From assembly GCA_019637915.1 (NCBI GenBank), contig JAHBUV010000001.1:1396565-1460564 (forward strand): a stretch of DNA of 64,000 nt, given 5' to 3'. This DNA is from Pseudobdellovibrionaceae bacterium (lineage in GTDB: Bacteria > Bdellovibrionota > Bdellovibrionia > Bdellovibrionales > Bdellovibrionaceae). A program made the translations under genes and the position numbers. Positions 34,701-43,550 of this stretch are shown here, one piece after another; position 1 is the stretch's first letter, and each line of letters opens with the position of its first letter. Below the pieces are notes generated by a model that saw only the letters and a list, made by a program, of their open reading frames with translations, was not told the DNA's origin and did not search any database.

Positions 34701-35554
34701 ACGACACCCGCCTCCTTGTATTCGTTCAGTTTGTTTCTCAATGTCCGGATGCTGATTCCCAGCATCTGCGCGGCCCGCGTGCGGTTCTGCGCCGTGAGCT
34801 CGAGCGTCTGGATGATCAGACGCTGCTCCACCTCGGAAAGGGACATGCCCGGGCCGAGGTCCGAACCCGTCCGGGTCTCGCGGTCGTCGAAGCGGATCAT
34901 CTCGCCGCCGATGATTTCCCCGGCGGTCAGGGCGACGGCGCGCTCGATGACGTTTTCCAGTTCACGGATGTTGCCCGGCCAGCTCCAGGACAGGATGCGG
35001 TCGCGGGCCTCGTCGTTCAGGTTCAGATTTCTTTTTCCGTGCAGAATGGCGTTCACCTGGACGAGGAAGAGCGCCAGGGAAATCAGGTCTTCCTTGCGTT
35101 GCTCCAGGGACGGGATCTCCACCGTGACCACGCTGATTTTGTAATACAGATCCTGGCGGAACTGGTCCTGGCGCGCGAGCGAACGCAGGTGACGGCGGCT
35201 CGTGCAGATCCAACGGCACGGCTGGGAGTTTTTTTGTTCCAACTCACGCACCAAAGCGGCGTGGAATTCATCCGATCCCAGGTCCACGTCCTCGATCACC
35301 AGGGTGCCGTCGCGGACTTCCGACAGGGCGGATTTCAGCGACGCCTCGGTGGCTTCCGCGCCGGAGAGGACCGCCAAAGGGCGTCCGGGACGGCCGCGTT
35401 GATGGGTCCAACGGGCCAAAGAGGTTTTTCCGGTGCCGGCGGCGCCGATGATCAAAAGAGGGGCCGGCGTCGGCGCCACGGCGCGAACCGTTTCGATCGC
35501 GTCCTGCATCTTTTTGTTCCGGATCTCCAAACCGCTGAAATCCACTTCCGACAT
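34697..35554 (-). CDS. Sigma-54-activator-like regulator without receiver domain and without GAFTGA loop
   Basis: The 285-residue protein has an AAA+ domain with Walker A GAAGTGKTS and Walker B GTLVIEDVDL. A sensor-like SRRHLRSL and RQDLYYKISVV region, SWPGNIRELENVIERAV, and a Fis-type helix-turn-helix (NRTRAAQMLGISIRTLRNKL) follow. The segment between Walker A and Walker B is about 40 residues shorter than normal and lacks the ELFGHEKGAFTGA stretch that contacts sigma-54. Family knowledge: regulators such as TyrR lack this loop and act without sigma-54. I start it at ATG 35554 behind AAGGAG. It precedes and overlaps flgB, so it is probably a flagellar regulator, but not a classical sigma-54 activator. 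Confidence 0.83.
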   Translation of the reverse strand: MSEVDFSGLEIRNKKMQDAIETVRAVAPTPAPLLIIGAAGTGKTSLARWTHQRGRPGRPLAVLSGAEATEASLKSALSEVRDGTLVIEDVDLGSDEFHAALVRELEQKNSQPCRWICTSRRHLRSLARQDQFRQDLYYKISVVTVEIPSLEQRKEDLISLALFLVQVNAILHGKRNLNLNDEARDRILSWSWPGNIRELENVIERAVALTAGEIIGGEMIRFDDRETRTGSDLGPGMSLSEVEQRLIIQTLELTAQNRTRAAQMLGISIRTLRNKLNEYKEAGVV

Positions 35555-35561
35555 GGCGGAT

Positions 35562-38321
35562 CTACTCCTTCTTGTTGTCCTGAACCATCGCGGGAATGCG
35601 CTGGATGTACTTCTTGTAGTCATCCCGCCATTCCGAGTTGCGCAGCTGCTCTTTCGCGAGCTTCTGCCAGAATTCGATTTTCTCCCCTTTGAACTCGCTC
35701 CAGATCTGCGACGCCTTCTGCGGCTCGCCGCGGTCGAAATAAATCCGGCCCAGGCGGTAACGGATGGAGGCCAAGGGACGCTTTTCCTCGTAAGCTTTCA
35801 AAAGATCCTCGTACACGGCGGCGGCCTGGTCCTTGGCGCCGGTTTCAAGGTAAAGATCGCCCAGGGTTTCCAGCGCGCGCGCGTGCACGGCGTCGGGAAC
35901 CTGGCCCGAGTCCTTGGCCAGGGTGTCGATCTTTTTCAAGGACGTGACGGCGTCGGACTTCTTTCCTTGCTTGAGTTCAAGGCGGGCCAGTTCCGCGTAA
36001 GGCGCGGCCACCAGCTCGGCGCGGCCTTGCCAGGCCTTCAGCAATTCCGTCAGGTAGCGGACGGCGGAGTCCAGGTCCCCCCGGCGCTCCAGCAGGCGCA
36101 CGGCCAGGTCGACGCGCTCGATTTGCTCTTCTTCCGACAGTTTTTCCGGCGTCTTGATCAAGCGCAGGTGCTCGTAGGCGGTTTGCGAGTTTTTCAGGGC
36201 GTCCGCCACCGCCGCCAGACGCAGGTTCACGCTTTCTTCCGAAGGGACGTTCTGCAGGACGCGCAGGCTTTTTTCCTGGGGCGTGCCTTTGACGGCGTGG
36301 ATGCGGTTCAGCACGTCCTGGTAGGTTTTCTGCGCCTCCGCCTGGACGCCGGCCATCTCGAAAGCGCGCGCCAGGCTGTAGGACACGTCCAATCGGTTGG
36401 CGCCGCGCAACCAGTTGTCGGCGTACTTCTGGTGGGTCTTCAGGGCTTCGATGAAGCGGCCCGCGTCCACCTGCTGGCGAAACTGATCGGCGATGTTGGA
36501 AACGATCCGGCGCTTCAGGGGTTCCAGGTCCGGCGACGTGGGATTCTGCTGATAATAGCGGGTCAGCAGATCGATGGCTTTGTCGTACTCCTTGCGGCTG
36601 GTGTAACCGTCGGCGATCAGCACCGTCGAGAACTGCTCGATGTTGGGGAGGTCCGAGGTCTTCGCCAGGGAGGAGATCTCCTTCACGGCGACTTCGACCT
36701 CTTTCGGTTTCATCCCCTTCATGCGGGCGGAAAGCATGCGCAGGCGCGCCACCACGGCCCGCGGGTTTTCGCCGTAACGGAAGAAGGTCTCGAGGTAAGC
36801 GCCCATCACCTTGGTGGCGTCGGCGCCCAGGATCTCCAGGAGCTCCGCCAGGCGGGTCATGGCGAACGGCGCGTGTTCGTCCGTCGGGAATTGGCGGACG
36901 AAATCGCGGAAGACGTCCAGACTCGGGCGATGGGCATTGGTCAGGAACATCGCCTCGCCCTGGTTGAAAACCGCGCCCGGGTGCTTCTCGCGGCCTTCGG
37001 GGTAAGCCTTCAGGGCGCGCTGGTACTCCTCGATGGCCTTCACGTATTGTTTCGCGGCGGTGTAGACGTCCCCTTTGCGGTAGGCGGCGTCGATTTTGAG
37101 GTCCTTGAAGGTGGATTTTTTCTCGAGCTCGTCGAAGGCTTTGAGGGCCTCGTCGGCGCGGAAGATCTTCATGTACGAAAGGCCCATCCCCAGCTGCGCG
37201 AGGTCCTTCGAAAAGCGCGGGCCCTGGCCGAACTTCGGATGATTGATGTGGGCGCCGAAGTATTTCAGGGCCCCCAGGGTGTCGCCGCGTTCGAGGGCGA
37301 TCACGCCGAGCAGGAGCGAGGTGCGTTCGGCGGCGGGCGCATCGGGATATTTCAGAATGGCGTCCTGATAGGCCTGAACGGCGTGCTCGTAGTCCTCGAC
37401 GTTGCCGTTCTCCTCCCAGCGCTGCAAGTAAACGTCGCCCGTCATGTAGGCGAAAAGGTCGTTGTACGAGGACTCGGGGAATTTTTCCTTGAACCAGTTC
37501 AGGGTTTTCAAATAGACGGCCAGGCGTTTGCGCTCGAACAACGTCAGCAGCAGGCGCGCCATCTTGTTCTCTTCCGTGTCTTTCGGCGAGATCTGGTAAA
37601 CCGGGGCCGCGGCGCGCACCTTCTCGAAATCGTCGTTGCGGCCCATCAGCATGGGATAGGGGATGTAGTAGTTGTCCTTGCTGCGCAGGATGGCTTCGTC
37701 CCTGATCTCGTAATCCTTCATGGAAAAACGGGTGTAATCAGGGTCGCCGCCGTCGAAAATCCCGGCCTTCATCACGGACGGCGAAGAGGTCAGATCGGCG
37801 GCCTGTCCCTGGTCGGCCAGGATCAGCGCGTCGGCGGCGGCGGGCTTGCGCGCGTCCTTCGCGGCCGCGGCGGTTTCTTTTTTCGCCGGGGCCTTGACGG
37901 CCGCGGTCTTCGCTTTCCTCGAGGATTGGCTCACGTAGAAATCGATGATCAGGCGCGAAGGCTGGTCCGTCAGATAATCGAAAGACTCCACGTCGCCGTG
38001 GGCGAGCTCGAAGCTCACCACGGTCCGGCCGTCCGGTCCCTTGGGGTCGACCCGCACGCCGCGCACGAAGTCCGATTTGAAGGCCTGCATGGCCTTCACC
38101 GTTCTTTCGTCCAGGGCGTCCACCGTCAGCTCGGCGTACTCTTTCTTGTCGCGGTTGACGCGCTTGAGGTCGTAGTTCCAGTTGGCGCGGCCTTCGAACT
38201 CGGCGTGCGTGATGTCGCCCTGAGCGCTCATCGCGCCGACGACGTCAGCCGCCTCGACTTTCGCCGCGCTCAAAAGCAAACCCAGGATCAAGAAGAGGAA
38301 TCGGTTCCGTGTCGAATGCAT
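35562..38321 (-). CDS. Large exported TPR protein with AMIN-like N-terminal segment
   Basis: The 919-residue protein has a signal peptide (MHSTRNRFLFLILG, cleavage near VEA-A). An N-terminal domain of about 110 residues ends in PSRLIIDFY, similar to AMIN-type domains. The rest is helical TPR-like repeats across about residues 210-900, with recurrent Ala/Tyr/Leu spacing and stretches such as YLETFFRYGENPRAV and LGDLYLETGAKDQAAAVYEDLLKAY. It is probably periplasmic or outer-membrane-associated. It is the first gene of the leftward flagellar block, 7 nt before the regulator, suggesting a scaffold role for the flagellum, similar in idea to PflA of Campylobacter. That comparison is inference. The start is not supported by a ribosome binding site. 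Confidence 0.7.
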   Translation of the reverse strand: MHSTRNRFLFLILGLLLSAAKVEAADVVGAMSAQGDITHAEFEGRANWNYDLKRVNRDKKEYAELTVDALDERTVKAMQAFKSDFVRGVRVDPKGPDGRTVVSFELAHGDVESFDYLTDQPSRLIIDFYVSQSSRKAKTAAVKAPAKKETAAAAKDARKPAAADALILADQGQAADLTSSPSVMKAGIFDGGDPDYTRFSMKDYEIRDEAILRSKDNYYIPYPMLMGRNDDFEKVRAAAPVYQISPKDTEENKMARLLLTLFERKRLAVYLKTLNWFKEKFPESSYNDLFAYMTGDVYLQRWEENGNVEDYEHAVQAYQDAILKYPDAPAAERTSLLLGVIALERGDTLGALKYFGAHINHPKFGQGPRFSKDLAQLGMGLSYMKIFRADEALKAFDELEKKSTFKDLKIDAAYRKGDVYTAAKQYVKAIEEYQRALKAYPEGREKHPGAVFNQGEAMFLTNAHRPSLDVFRDFVRQFPTDEHAPFAMTRLAELLEILGADATKVMGAYLETFFRYGENPRAVVARLRMLSARMKGMKPKEVEVAVKEISSLAKTSDLPNIEQFSTVLIADGYTSRKEYDKAIDLLTRYYQQNPTSPDLEPLKRRIVSNIADQFRQQVDAGRFIEALKTHQKYADNWLRGANRLDVSYSLARAFEMAGVQAEAQKTYQDVLNRIHAVKGTPQEKSLRVLQNVPSEESVNLRLAAVADALKNSQTAYEHLRLIKTPEKLSEEEQIERVDLAVRLLERRGDLDSAVRYLTELLKAWQGRAELVAAPYAELARLELKQGKKSDAVTSLKKIDTLAKDSGQVPDAVHARALETLGDLYLETGAKDQAAAVYEDLLKAYEEKRPLASIRYRLGRIYFDRGEPQKASQIWSEFKGEKIEFWQKLAKEQLRNSEWRDDYKKYIQRIPAMVQDNKKE

Positions 38322-38335
38322 CAATGAACGCAATA

Positions 38336-38350
38336 GCACATCCGGTGCCA
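38336..38350 (-). promoter_or_regulatory. Sigma-54-like -24/-12 element before the flagellar block
   Basis: On the minus strand TGGCAC and GTGC are placed so that GG and GC are separated by exactly 10 nt. The first box is perfect and the second differs from TTGC by one base. The expected transcript start falls only a few bases before the proposed start codon at 38321, which weakens the call unless the message is nearly leaderless. Confidence 0.35.
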
Positions 38351-38548
38351 GCCCGATCAGGACCGGCCGGACGGGCGAGCGGCAAATAGATTCCATCTGG
38401 GAAAAAAGTGTCATCAATTCTCCGGCAGTCCTGACAAAGACCTGACGCCCGACCTAAGTCTTCGCGGCGAAAATAAAAACCGCGGCCGGACTGTTTTTCC
38501 GCGGGGGAGTCGCCGATAAAACCTTGTGAAATGAAAGGCTTCGACATC

Positions 38549-39061
38549 ATGAAACGGCATCGCGACAAATATTTCCCGCTTCTCCTCCTCATCCTCGCGT
38601 CGATGTTCGCGCTGAGCGCCTGTGTCAGCGTCTCGCTCCCGAAATCACAAGGGAAAAAAGCCTCCGACGTGGTCTTCGCCGCGCCCCCCTCCCCCTTCCG
38701 GGCTTTGCCCGCCCCGCAAGCCGATCAGGCGTGGGTCAACGACGGGACCGGGAACACCATCTCGTTCATGTCGGACTGCGCCGGCAAAGCCGATCCCTCC
38801 CTGGAGCAATTGCAGGCCGAGTCCCTGAACGCCATGTCGCAGCTGAAAGTGCTGAGCGACGAACGCCGCCCCTACAACGCCCGCCTGGCCGCCGTTTCCC
38901 TCGCGGAGGGCGAAGTCGACGGCATCGCGGTGAAAATGAAAGTCCTGACGCTCAAGAAAAACGACTGCAACTACACCTTGAGCTACACCGGCGTGCGCGC
39001 CGGTTTCGACCGCGACCTCGCCGCCTTCGAGCGGTTCGTGCAAGGGTTCAAGGCCCCCTGA
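38549..39061 (+). CDS. Lipoprotein heading the mla-like operon
   Basis: The 170-residue protein has a signal peptide and lipobox LSAC (about residue 25). The mature domain has two cysteines (SFMSDCAGK and KNDCNYTLS) that could form a disulfide, and ends with a helix FDRDLAAFERFVQGF. No family is recognised. It overlaps mlaE by one base (TGATG), so it is very likely part of the lipid transport operon. ATG 38549 is preferred; an ATG six codons earlier has no ribosome binding site. Confidence 0.78.
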   Translation: MKRHRDKYFPLLLLILASMFALSACVSVSLPKSQGKKASDVVFAAPPSPFRALPAPQADQAWVNDGTGNTISFMSDCAGKADPSLEQLQAESLNAMSQLKVLSDERRPYNARLAAVSLAEGEVDGIAVKMKVLTLKKNDCNYTLSYTGVRAGFDRDLAAFERFVQGFKAP

Positions 39062-39849
39062 TGGCATCGATGATCCTTCCCCTCAGCGCCATGTTCTCCG
39101 ATCTGGTCCACCTGGCCGGGGGCATGGGCATTTTGTCGGGCCGGATCCTGCGCGATCTGTTCCGCGGCCCGTTTTACTTCCGCCTGCTGATGGAACAGAT
39201 CGCCGTCGTCGGCATGAAGTCCCTGCCGCTGATCCTCATCACCGCCGGCAGCATCGGCATGGTCATGTCCCTGCAGTTCGGTCTCGGCCTGGAAAAATTC
39301 GGCGGCAAACTCTACGTCCCGAAGCTCGTCACCGCCACCGTCCTGCGCGAACTGGGACCGGTCTTCACGAGCCTCATGGTCGCGGCCCGAGTCGGCGCCG
39401 GCATCGCCAGCGAGATCGGCTCCATGGTGGTCACCCAGCAGATCGACGCCATCCGCGCGCTGGGCACCTCGCCGATCAAGAAGATCGTCATTCCCCGCGT
39501 GCTCGCCTGCCTGATCACCCTGCCCCTGCTCGTCGCCGTCACGAACATCGTCGCCACCCTGGGCGGCCTCGTGGTCGGCGTCACCGAACTGCGCCTGGAC
39601 GCGAACTTCTACTACCTGAAGGTCCTCGGCACCGCCGGTCTGCCGGATTATTTCTCGGGCATCGCCAAGAGTGTTTTCTTCGCCCTCTTCATCTCCATCC
39701 CGGCCTGCTACTACGGATTGAACGTCAAGAACGGCACCCGCGAAGTCGGGCTGGCCACCACCAAAGCCGTCGTGTCGGCCTCCATCCTGATCCTGGTCGG
39801 CGATTTTTTCCTCACCAAACTCCTGTGGATGATTGAAAAATGGGCATGA
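39061..39849 (+). CDS. mlaE: MlaE-family ABC lipid transport permease
   Basis: The 262-residue permease has the MlaE core: MKSLPLILITAGSIGMVMSLQ, LVTATVLRELGPVFTSLMVAARVGAGIASEIGSM and the coupling helix TQQIDAIRALGTSP. It works with MlaF and MlaD to move phospholipids between the inner membrane and the periplasm. It overlaps the lipoprotein by 1 nt and mlaF by 10 nt. Confidence 0.95.
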   Translation: MASMILPLSAMFSDLVHLAGGMGILSGRILRDLFRGPFYFRLLMEQIAVVGMKSLPLILITAGSIGMVMSLQFGLGLEKFGGKLYVPKLVTATVLRELGPVFTSLMVAARVGAGIASEIGSMVVTQQIDAIRALGTSPIKKIVIPRVLACLITLPLLVAVTNIVATLGGLVVGVTELRLDANFYYLKVLGTAGLPDYFSGIAKSVFFALFISIPACYYGLNVKNGTREVGLATTKAVVSASILILVGDFFLTKLLWMIEKWA

Positions 39850-40571
39850 TCGAAGTGGTGGATTTCAAAAAAAGCTTCGGCGCGAAGGTGGTCCACAACG
39901 GCGTCACTTTTTACGTCAAGAAGGGCGAGTGCCTGGGCTTGATCGGCGGTTCCGGCGCCGGCAAATCGGTCATCCTGCGCAGCCTGATCGGGCTCGAGAA
40001 ACCCGATGAGGGACGCATCATCATCGACGGGGAGAACATCGCGGCCATGCGCGAGAACGAACTCGTCGGCGTCCGCAAAAAAGTCGCCTACGTGTTCCAG
40101 GGCGGCGCGCTTTTCGATTCCATGACCGTTTACGAGAACCTCGCCTACCCCTTGCGGGAGCACACCCGCATGGAGGAAACAGCCATCAAAAACCGCATCC
40201 TCGAACAGCTGGCGGAGTTCGGCCTCCAGGGCTCCGAGTCCCTGTACCCCGGCAACCTCTCCGGGGGGATGCAGAAACGCGTGGGCCTGGCGCGCGCCAT
40301 GATGATGAACCCCGAGATCGTCCTGTACGACGAGCCGACGGCGGGTCTGGACCCTTACAACACCAAGGTCATCCAGGAGCACATCCTGAACCTGAAAAAC
40401 CGCGGCGTCACCTCGATCCTCGTGACCCACGACATGCCCACGGCCTTCGCCGTCTGCGACAAGCTGGCCTTCCTGCTGAAGGGCCGCATCGGCGCGCAGG
40501 GAACCCTCGAAGAACTCAAAAAAGATCCGCAAGGTCTGATCACGAAATTCATCAACGGAGAGGCCTCATAG
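39840..40571 (+). CDS. mlaF: MlaF-family ABC lipid transport ATPase
   Basis: The 243-residue ATPase has Walker A GGSGAGKS, signature LSGGMQKRVGLARAM, Walker B IVLYDEPTAGLDP and the H-loop VTHDM. The YVFQGGALFDSMTVYENL segment is MlaF/Ttg2A-like. ATG 39840 is used; a second in-frame ATG is two codons on. It ends directly before mlaD. Confidence 0.96.
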   Translation: MGMIEVVDFKKSFGAKVVHNGVTFYVKKGECLGLIGGSGAGKSVILRSLIGLEKPDEGRIIIDGENIAAMRENELVGVRKKVAYVFQGGALFDSMTVYENLAYPLREHTRMEETAIKNRILEQLAEFGLQGSESLYPGNLSGGMQKRVGLARAMMMNPEIVLYDEPTAGLDPYNTKVIQEHILNLKNRGVTSILVTHDMPTAFAVCDKLAFLLKGRIGAQGTLEELKKDPQGLITKFINGEAS

Positions 40572-41384
40572 ATGGAAGCCACGCTCAAAACGCAGTTCAA
40601 GGTGGGTGTTTTCCTGCTGATCACGATCTTCCTGGTGCTGCTCTCGATCTTCATGATCGGCGGGGAAGGTTCTTTCTTCCGCAACTACGTCCAACTGCAC
40701 GCCCACTTCACGGAAGTGCAGGGCCTGGCCGAGGGCAGCGTCGTCTCCCTGTCCGGCGTCAGCGTCGGCAACATCGAAAAGATCGAATTCGTCTCCGAGA
40801 TCAACAAACTCGACGTCGTCATGCGCGTCGACACCCGTTTCCTGCCGCGCATCCGCCAGGGCACCCAGGTCGAGATCCGCACGCAGGGCGCCCTGGGCGA
40901 CAAGTTCATTTTCCTCATCCCCGCCGACCCGAAGAACCCGCCGGTGCGGGCCGGCGAGGTGCTCGACGTCGCCCGCGCCACGGATCTTTTCAGCATCGTC
41001 TCCGAACGCGGCAAGGACACCGAGCGGTTTTTCGACATCCTCAACGAAGTCCACCGCATGACCAAAACGGTGAACGACCAGGGCCGCCTGGAGAAAATCA
41101 TGATCAACATGGCCGCGACCAGCGGGGCGCTGAGGGATGTCGCCCTGAGCGCCCAGAAATTCAGCGCCGCCATGGGTGAAGATTCCGCCACAAAGCTGCG
41201 CCAAAGCATCGACAAGCTGGAGAGCGTGATCTCCAAGATCGATCGCGGCCAGGGCACCCTGGGCGCCCTGATCAACGACGCCAGCGTGCATGAACAACTC
41301 AAGGAAATTCTGGGGGGGTCGTCACGCAAGCAGCACATGAAATCGATGATCCGGACATCCATCGAAAAAGCCGAATCGAAGTGA
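40572..41384 (+). CDS. mlaD: MlaD-family MCE-domain lipid-binding protein
   Basis: The 270-residue protein has one N-terminal membrane helix (about residues 10-29) and an MCE domain (about 38-115) with VQLHAHFTEVQGLAEGSVV and VEIRTQGALGDKFI. A helical C-terminal half follows. MCE proteins form hexameric lipid tunnels in the periplasm attached to MlaEF. It begins 1 nt after the mlaF coding end. It is longer than E. coli MlaD because of the C-terminal helices. Confidence 0.93.
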   Translation: MEATLKTQFKVGVFLLITIFLVLLSIFMIGGEGSFFRNYVQLHAHFTEVQGLAEGSVVSLSGVSVGNIEKIEFVSEINKLDVVMRVDTRFLPRIRQGTQVEIRTQGALGDKFIFLIPADPKNPPVRAGEVLDVARATDLFSIVSERGKDTERFFDILNEVHRMTKTVNDQGRLEKIMINMAATSGALRDVALSAQKFSAAMGEDSATKLRQSIDKLESVISKIDRGQGTLGALINDASVHEQLKEILGGSSRKQHMKSMIRTSIEKAESK

Positions 41385-41439
41385 CAGGACTTTCCCGTCC
41401 GTCATAAGATCAACGGGTCCAATCAATGAAGGAGGACCC

Positions 41440-42225
41440 GTGAAACAGATTTTCTTGATCCTGACCGCCGCCCTGCTCCCCCTCTCCGCCCTGGCCGTCG
41501 ATCCGACCCCCAATAAAGACCGCAAAGAAAAAGTCGAAAGCGTGCAAAAATCCGGTGGCGCCCTCAAGGTGGAGAAAAAACCCGCCGTTCCCCCGGAAGC
41601 CCTGAAAAACGACGCCGTGCCCGCTCCGCAAGCCGCGCCGGCTCCGGCGGAAGAAACCCCCGCCTTCAAGGAAAGCCGTTCCTCCGGCGAACACTTTTTC
41701 GGCCTGCACGCCGCCGTCGGCCTGCCCCACCCGATCAACTACGGCCTGATCTACGTTCACTCGTCCCGCCTGTTCAGCGCCGACTTCGGCACGGGCAGCT
41801 ACAAGTTCACCGTGGACGGCGTCAACGCCAAGATCGACAACACGGAAGTGGCTTTGCGCTGGCACCCCTGGGCCGGCTCCTTCTTCCTGGGCGCCGCCGT
41901 CGGCAACTAGAAAGTCAACGCCGACAAATCCGAAACCCATCTCGGCCAGTACGTCACCGCCACGGCCGAAGTGAAATCGGATTACCTCACCCCGCAGGTC
42001 GGCTGGATCTGGGGCGCCGATGACGGCGGCTTTTTCATGAGCTTCTCGATCGGTTATCAATCGCCCTCGAACGTGAAGACCTCGGTGGGCAGCGACGCCC
42101 CGGGTTTCGTCCAGGCCGACCCCGATTACCAGAAAACGGAAAAAGACGTGAAGGACGACGCCGAGAAATACGGCAAAATGGGCCTGCCCTCCCTGACGCT
42201 CCTGAAAATCGGCTGGCTGTTCTAA
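41440..42225 (+). pseudogene. Beta-barrel-like secreted protein gene interrupted by an in-frame TAG
   Basis: The gene starts at GTG 41440 behind AAGGAGG. It encodes a signal peptide (ending ALA), a charged Pro/Ala-rich region and a barrel-like domain with alternating aromatic residues. At 41908-41910 a TAG interrupts the frame after GAAVGN. Beyond it the same frame continues for about 105 codons of clearly related barrel-like sequence (QVGWIWGADDGGFFMSFSIGYQS) and ends TAA at 42223-42225. A single C-to-T change of CAG would explain it. TAG ends other real genes here, so recoding is unlikely. It lies 55 nt after mlaD. It could be a recent pseudogene or a sequence error. Confidence 0.75.
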
Positions 42226-42788
42226 AAATCCAGCTTCAGGCCGAAGCCCGAGCTGATGAAATTCTCCAGGGCCTGCGACCAGCCGTTGTTGCTGGCGGAA
42301 AGCAGGCCCTGTTCCAGGATGGTCATGAACCATCCGACGCTCAGGACCCTGCCCTCATCCAGCTTCCGCCCCACGGAAAATCCCAGGGTCAAACCGCCGC
42401 GGATTTTGGTCACATCGTAATAATTGTCGTCGTCGTACTTGCCGGGGCTCGAGATGAAATACTCCTTGCGGCTCGTCGACGTCAGCACCACCCCCGCCTC
42501 CAGGGGACGCAGCACCCATTCATCCCGTTCAATCCGCCAGGGCGAATAGACGTAGCTCAGGTTCAGCTGGCGGATCGGCCCCATCAGCTGGTCGGGCGTG
42601 TAAGCCCAGGAAAAACCGAAGTGGTGTCTGCCTTGGGGCGTGTAGGACAGGCCCAGATTGTACCGGCCGAGGTACCCGCCGCTCGTCGAGGTCATGGACC
42701 AGTCAGCGCGTGACATCGAGGGCGCGGCAAGAATCACCAACGCACTCATAGAGAGTATCGCCGTTGCCATCCGATTCCAGAATCGCAT
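42222..42788 (-). CDS. Small outer-membrane beta-barrel-like protein
   Basis: The 188-residue protein has a signal peptide (cleavage near SRA-DW). The mature part has alternating hydrophobic and polar strands rich in Tyr, Gly and Ser, ending in FGLKLDF with a terminal phenylalanine, the usual barrel assembly signal. No family is recognised. AAGGAG lies 8 nt before ATG 42788. The 5' end overlaps the upstream metallophosphoesterase gene by 86 nt, and the stop overlaps that of the convergent interrupted gene (CTAA). Confidence 0.75.
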   Translation of the reverse strand: MRFWNRMATAILSMSALVILAAPSMSRADWSMTSTSGGYLGRYNLGLSYTPQGRHHFGFSWAYTPDQLMGPIRQLNLSYVYSPWRIERDEWVLRPLEAGVVLTSTSRKEYFISSPGKYDDDNYYDVTKIRGGLTLGFSVGRKLDEGRVLSVGWFMTILEQGLLSASNNGWSQALENFISSGFGLKLDF

Positions 42789-43521
42789 ACTGCTCTCCTT
42801 CCACGCGGGCCACCGTGCGCACGTGCAAAGTGCCGACGGTGCCGCCGCCGAAGACGTGCTGATGGCCGTTCAGGGACAAACGCAAATTCGAACTGCCCGC
42901 CATGAGCGACGACAGCAGGTCCGTCTGCCCGGCGGAGTAATACAGGGGGTTGTCGTAGTTCACGTGCTGGAACAAATAGGCGGGCTCCGACGTCAAGGTC
43001 AGTTGATCCTCGAGCCATTCGGGCTCGAACCCGCCGCGGCCGTTGAACTCGAGGGAGTTCGAGTTGAACAGCACGAAACGGCGTCCTTTGTAGACGAAGC
43101 TGTTGTTGTAGGCGCCGAAGATCTTGTCGTACAGGCCGATGCCCGCGCCGATGGCGTCGTGGTTGCCGATCACCACGAGCATGGGATGGGCCGACTGCCG
43201 CATGATCTCGGTGAAAATGTCGTACTCGTCGTTGGTGGAAATGTTGGTGAAATCGCCCATGTGGATGATGAAATCGAGATCCAGGCCGTTCAGGCGACGG
43301 ATGGTTTTCTCCAGGTCCGAATAGTTTTGGTGCGAATCCGTGATCACGCCGATGCGCAAAGGTCCTGAACCCGGATCCCAGGCCTGCAATTCCTGAATGG
43401 TCGCGCCGTTGTGGCCCCGGACCGAAGTCCTGACCTGCGTCCCGAAAGGGGAATCCACCTTCGCCCAACAGCCGCTGAGCAGGACGCCGATGGCGAGAAG
43501 CTGCAGGAACTGGCGTTTCAT
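42703..43521 (-). CDS. Metallophosphoesterase lipoprotein
   Basis: The 272-residue protein has a lipobox LSGC (Cys18) and the calcineurin-like metallophosphoesterase motifs in order: VITDSHQN, GDFTN, GNHD, a His in FQHVNYDN, and GHQH. It should hydrolyse phosphoesters outside the cytoplasm. ATG 43521 is preferred because GGAG precedes it and because the signal peptide begins there. It diverges from the MarR gene across a 122-nt gap with a palindrome, so MarR may regulate it. Confidence 0.88.
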   Translation of the reverse strand: MKRQFLQLLAIGVLLSGCWAKVDSPFGTQVRTSVRGHNGATIQELQAWDPGSGPLRIGVITDSHQNYSDLEKTIRRLNGLDLDFIIHMGDFTNISTNDEYDIFTEIMRQSAHPMLVVIGNHDAIGAGIGLYDKIFGAYNNSFVYKGRRFVLFNSNSLEFNGRGGFEPEWLEDQLTLTSEPAYLFQHVNYDNPLYYSAGQTDLLSSLMAGSSNLRLSLNGHQHVFGGGTVGTLHVRTVARVEGEQYAILESDGNGDTLYECVGDSCRALDVTR

Positions 43522-43550
43522 GGGGCTCTCCTTTAAATCGTTCCGACGAA

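Noticed and set aside
35433-38327. Long plus-strand open frame over the TPR gene
   Set aside because: The minus-strand TPR protein has a signal peptide and repeats; the opposite frame lacks both and is compositionally an antisense shadow.
41440-42225. Amber suppression or recoding of TAG as an explanation for the interrupted gene
   Set aside because: TAG serves as the normal stop of other good genes here (for example at 7064-7066 and 997-999), so general recoding is unlikely.
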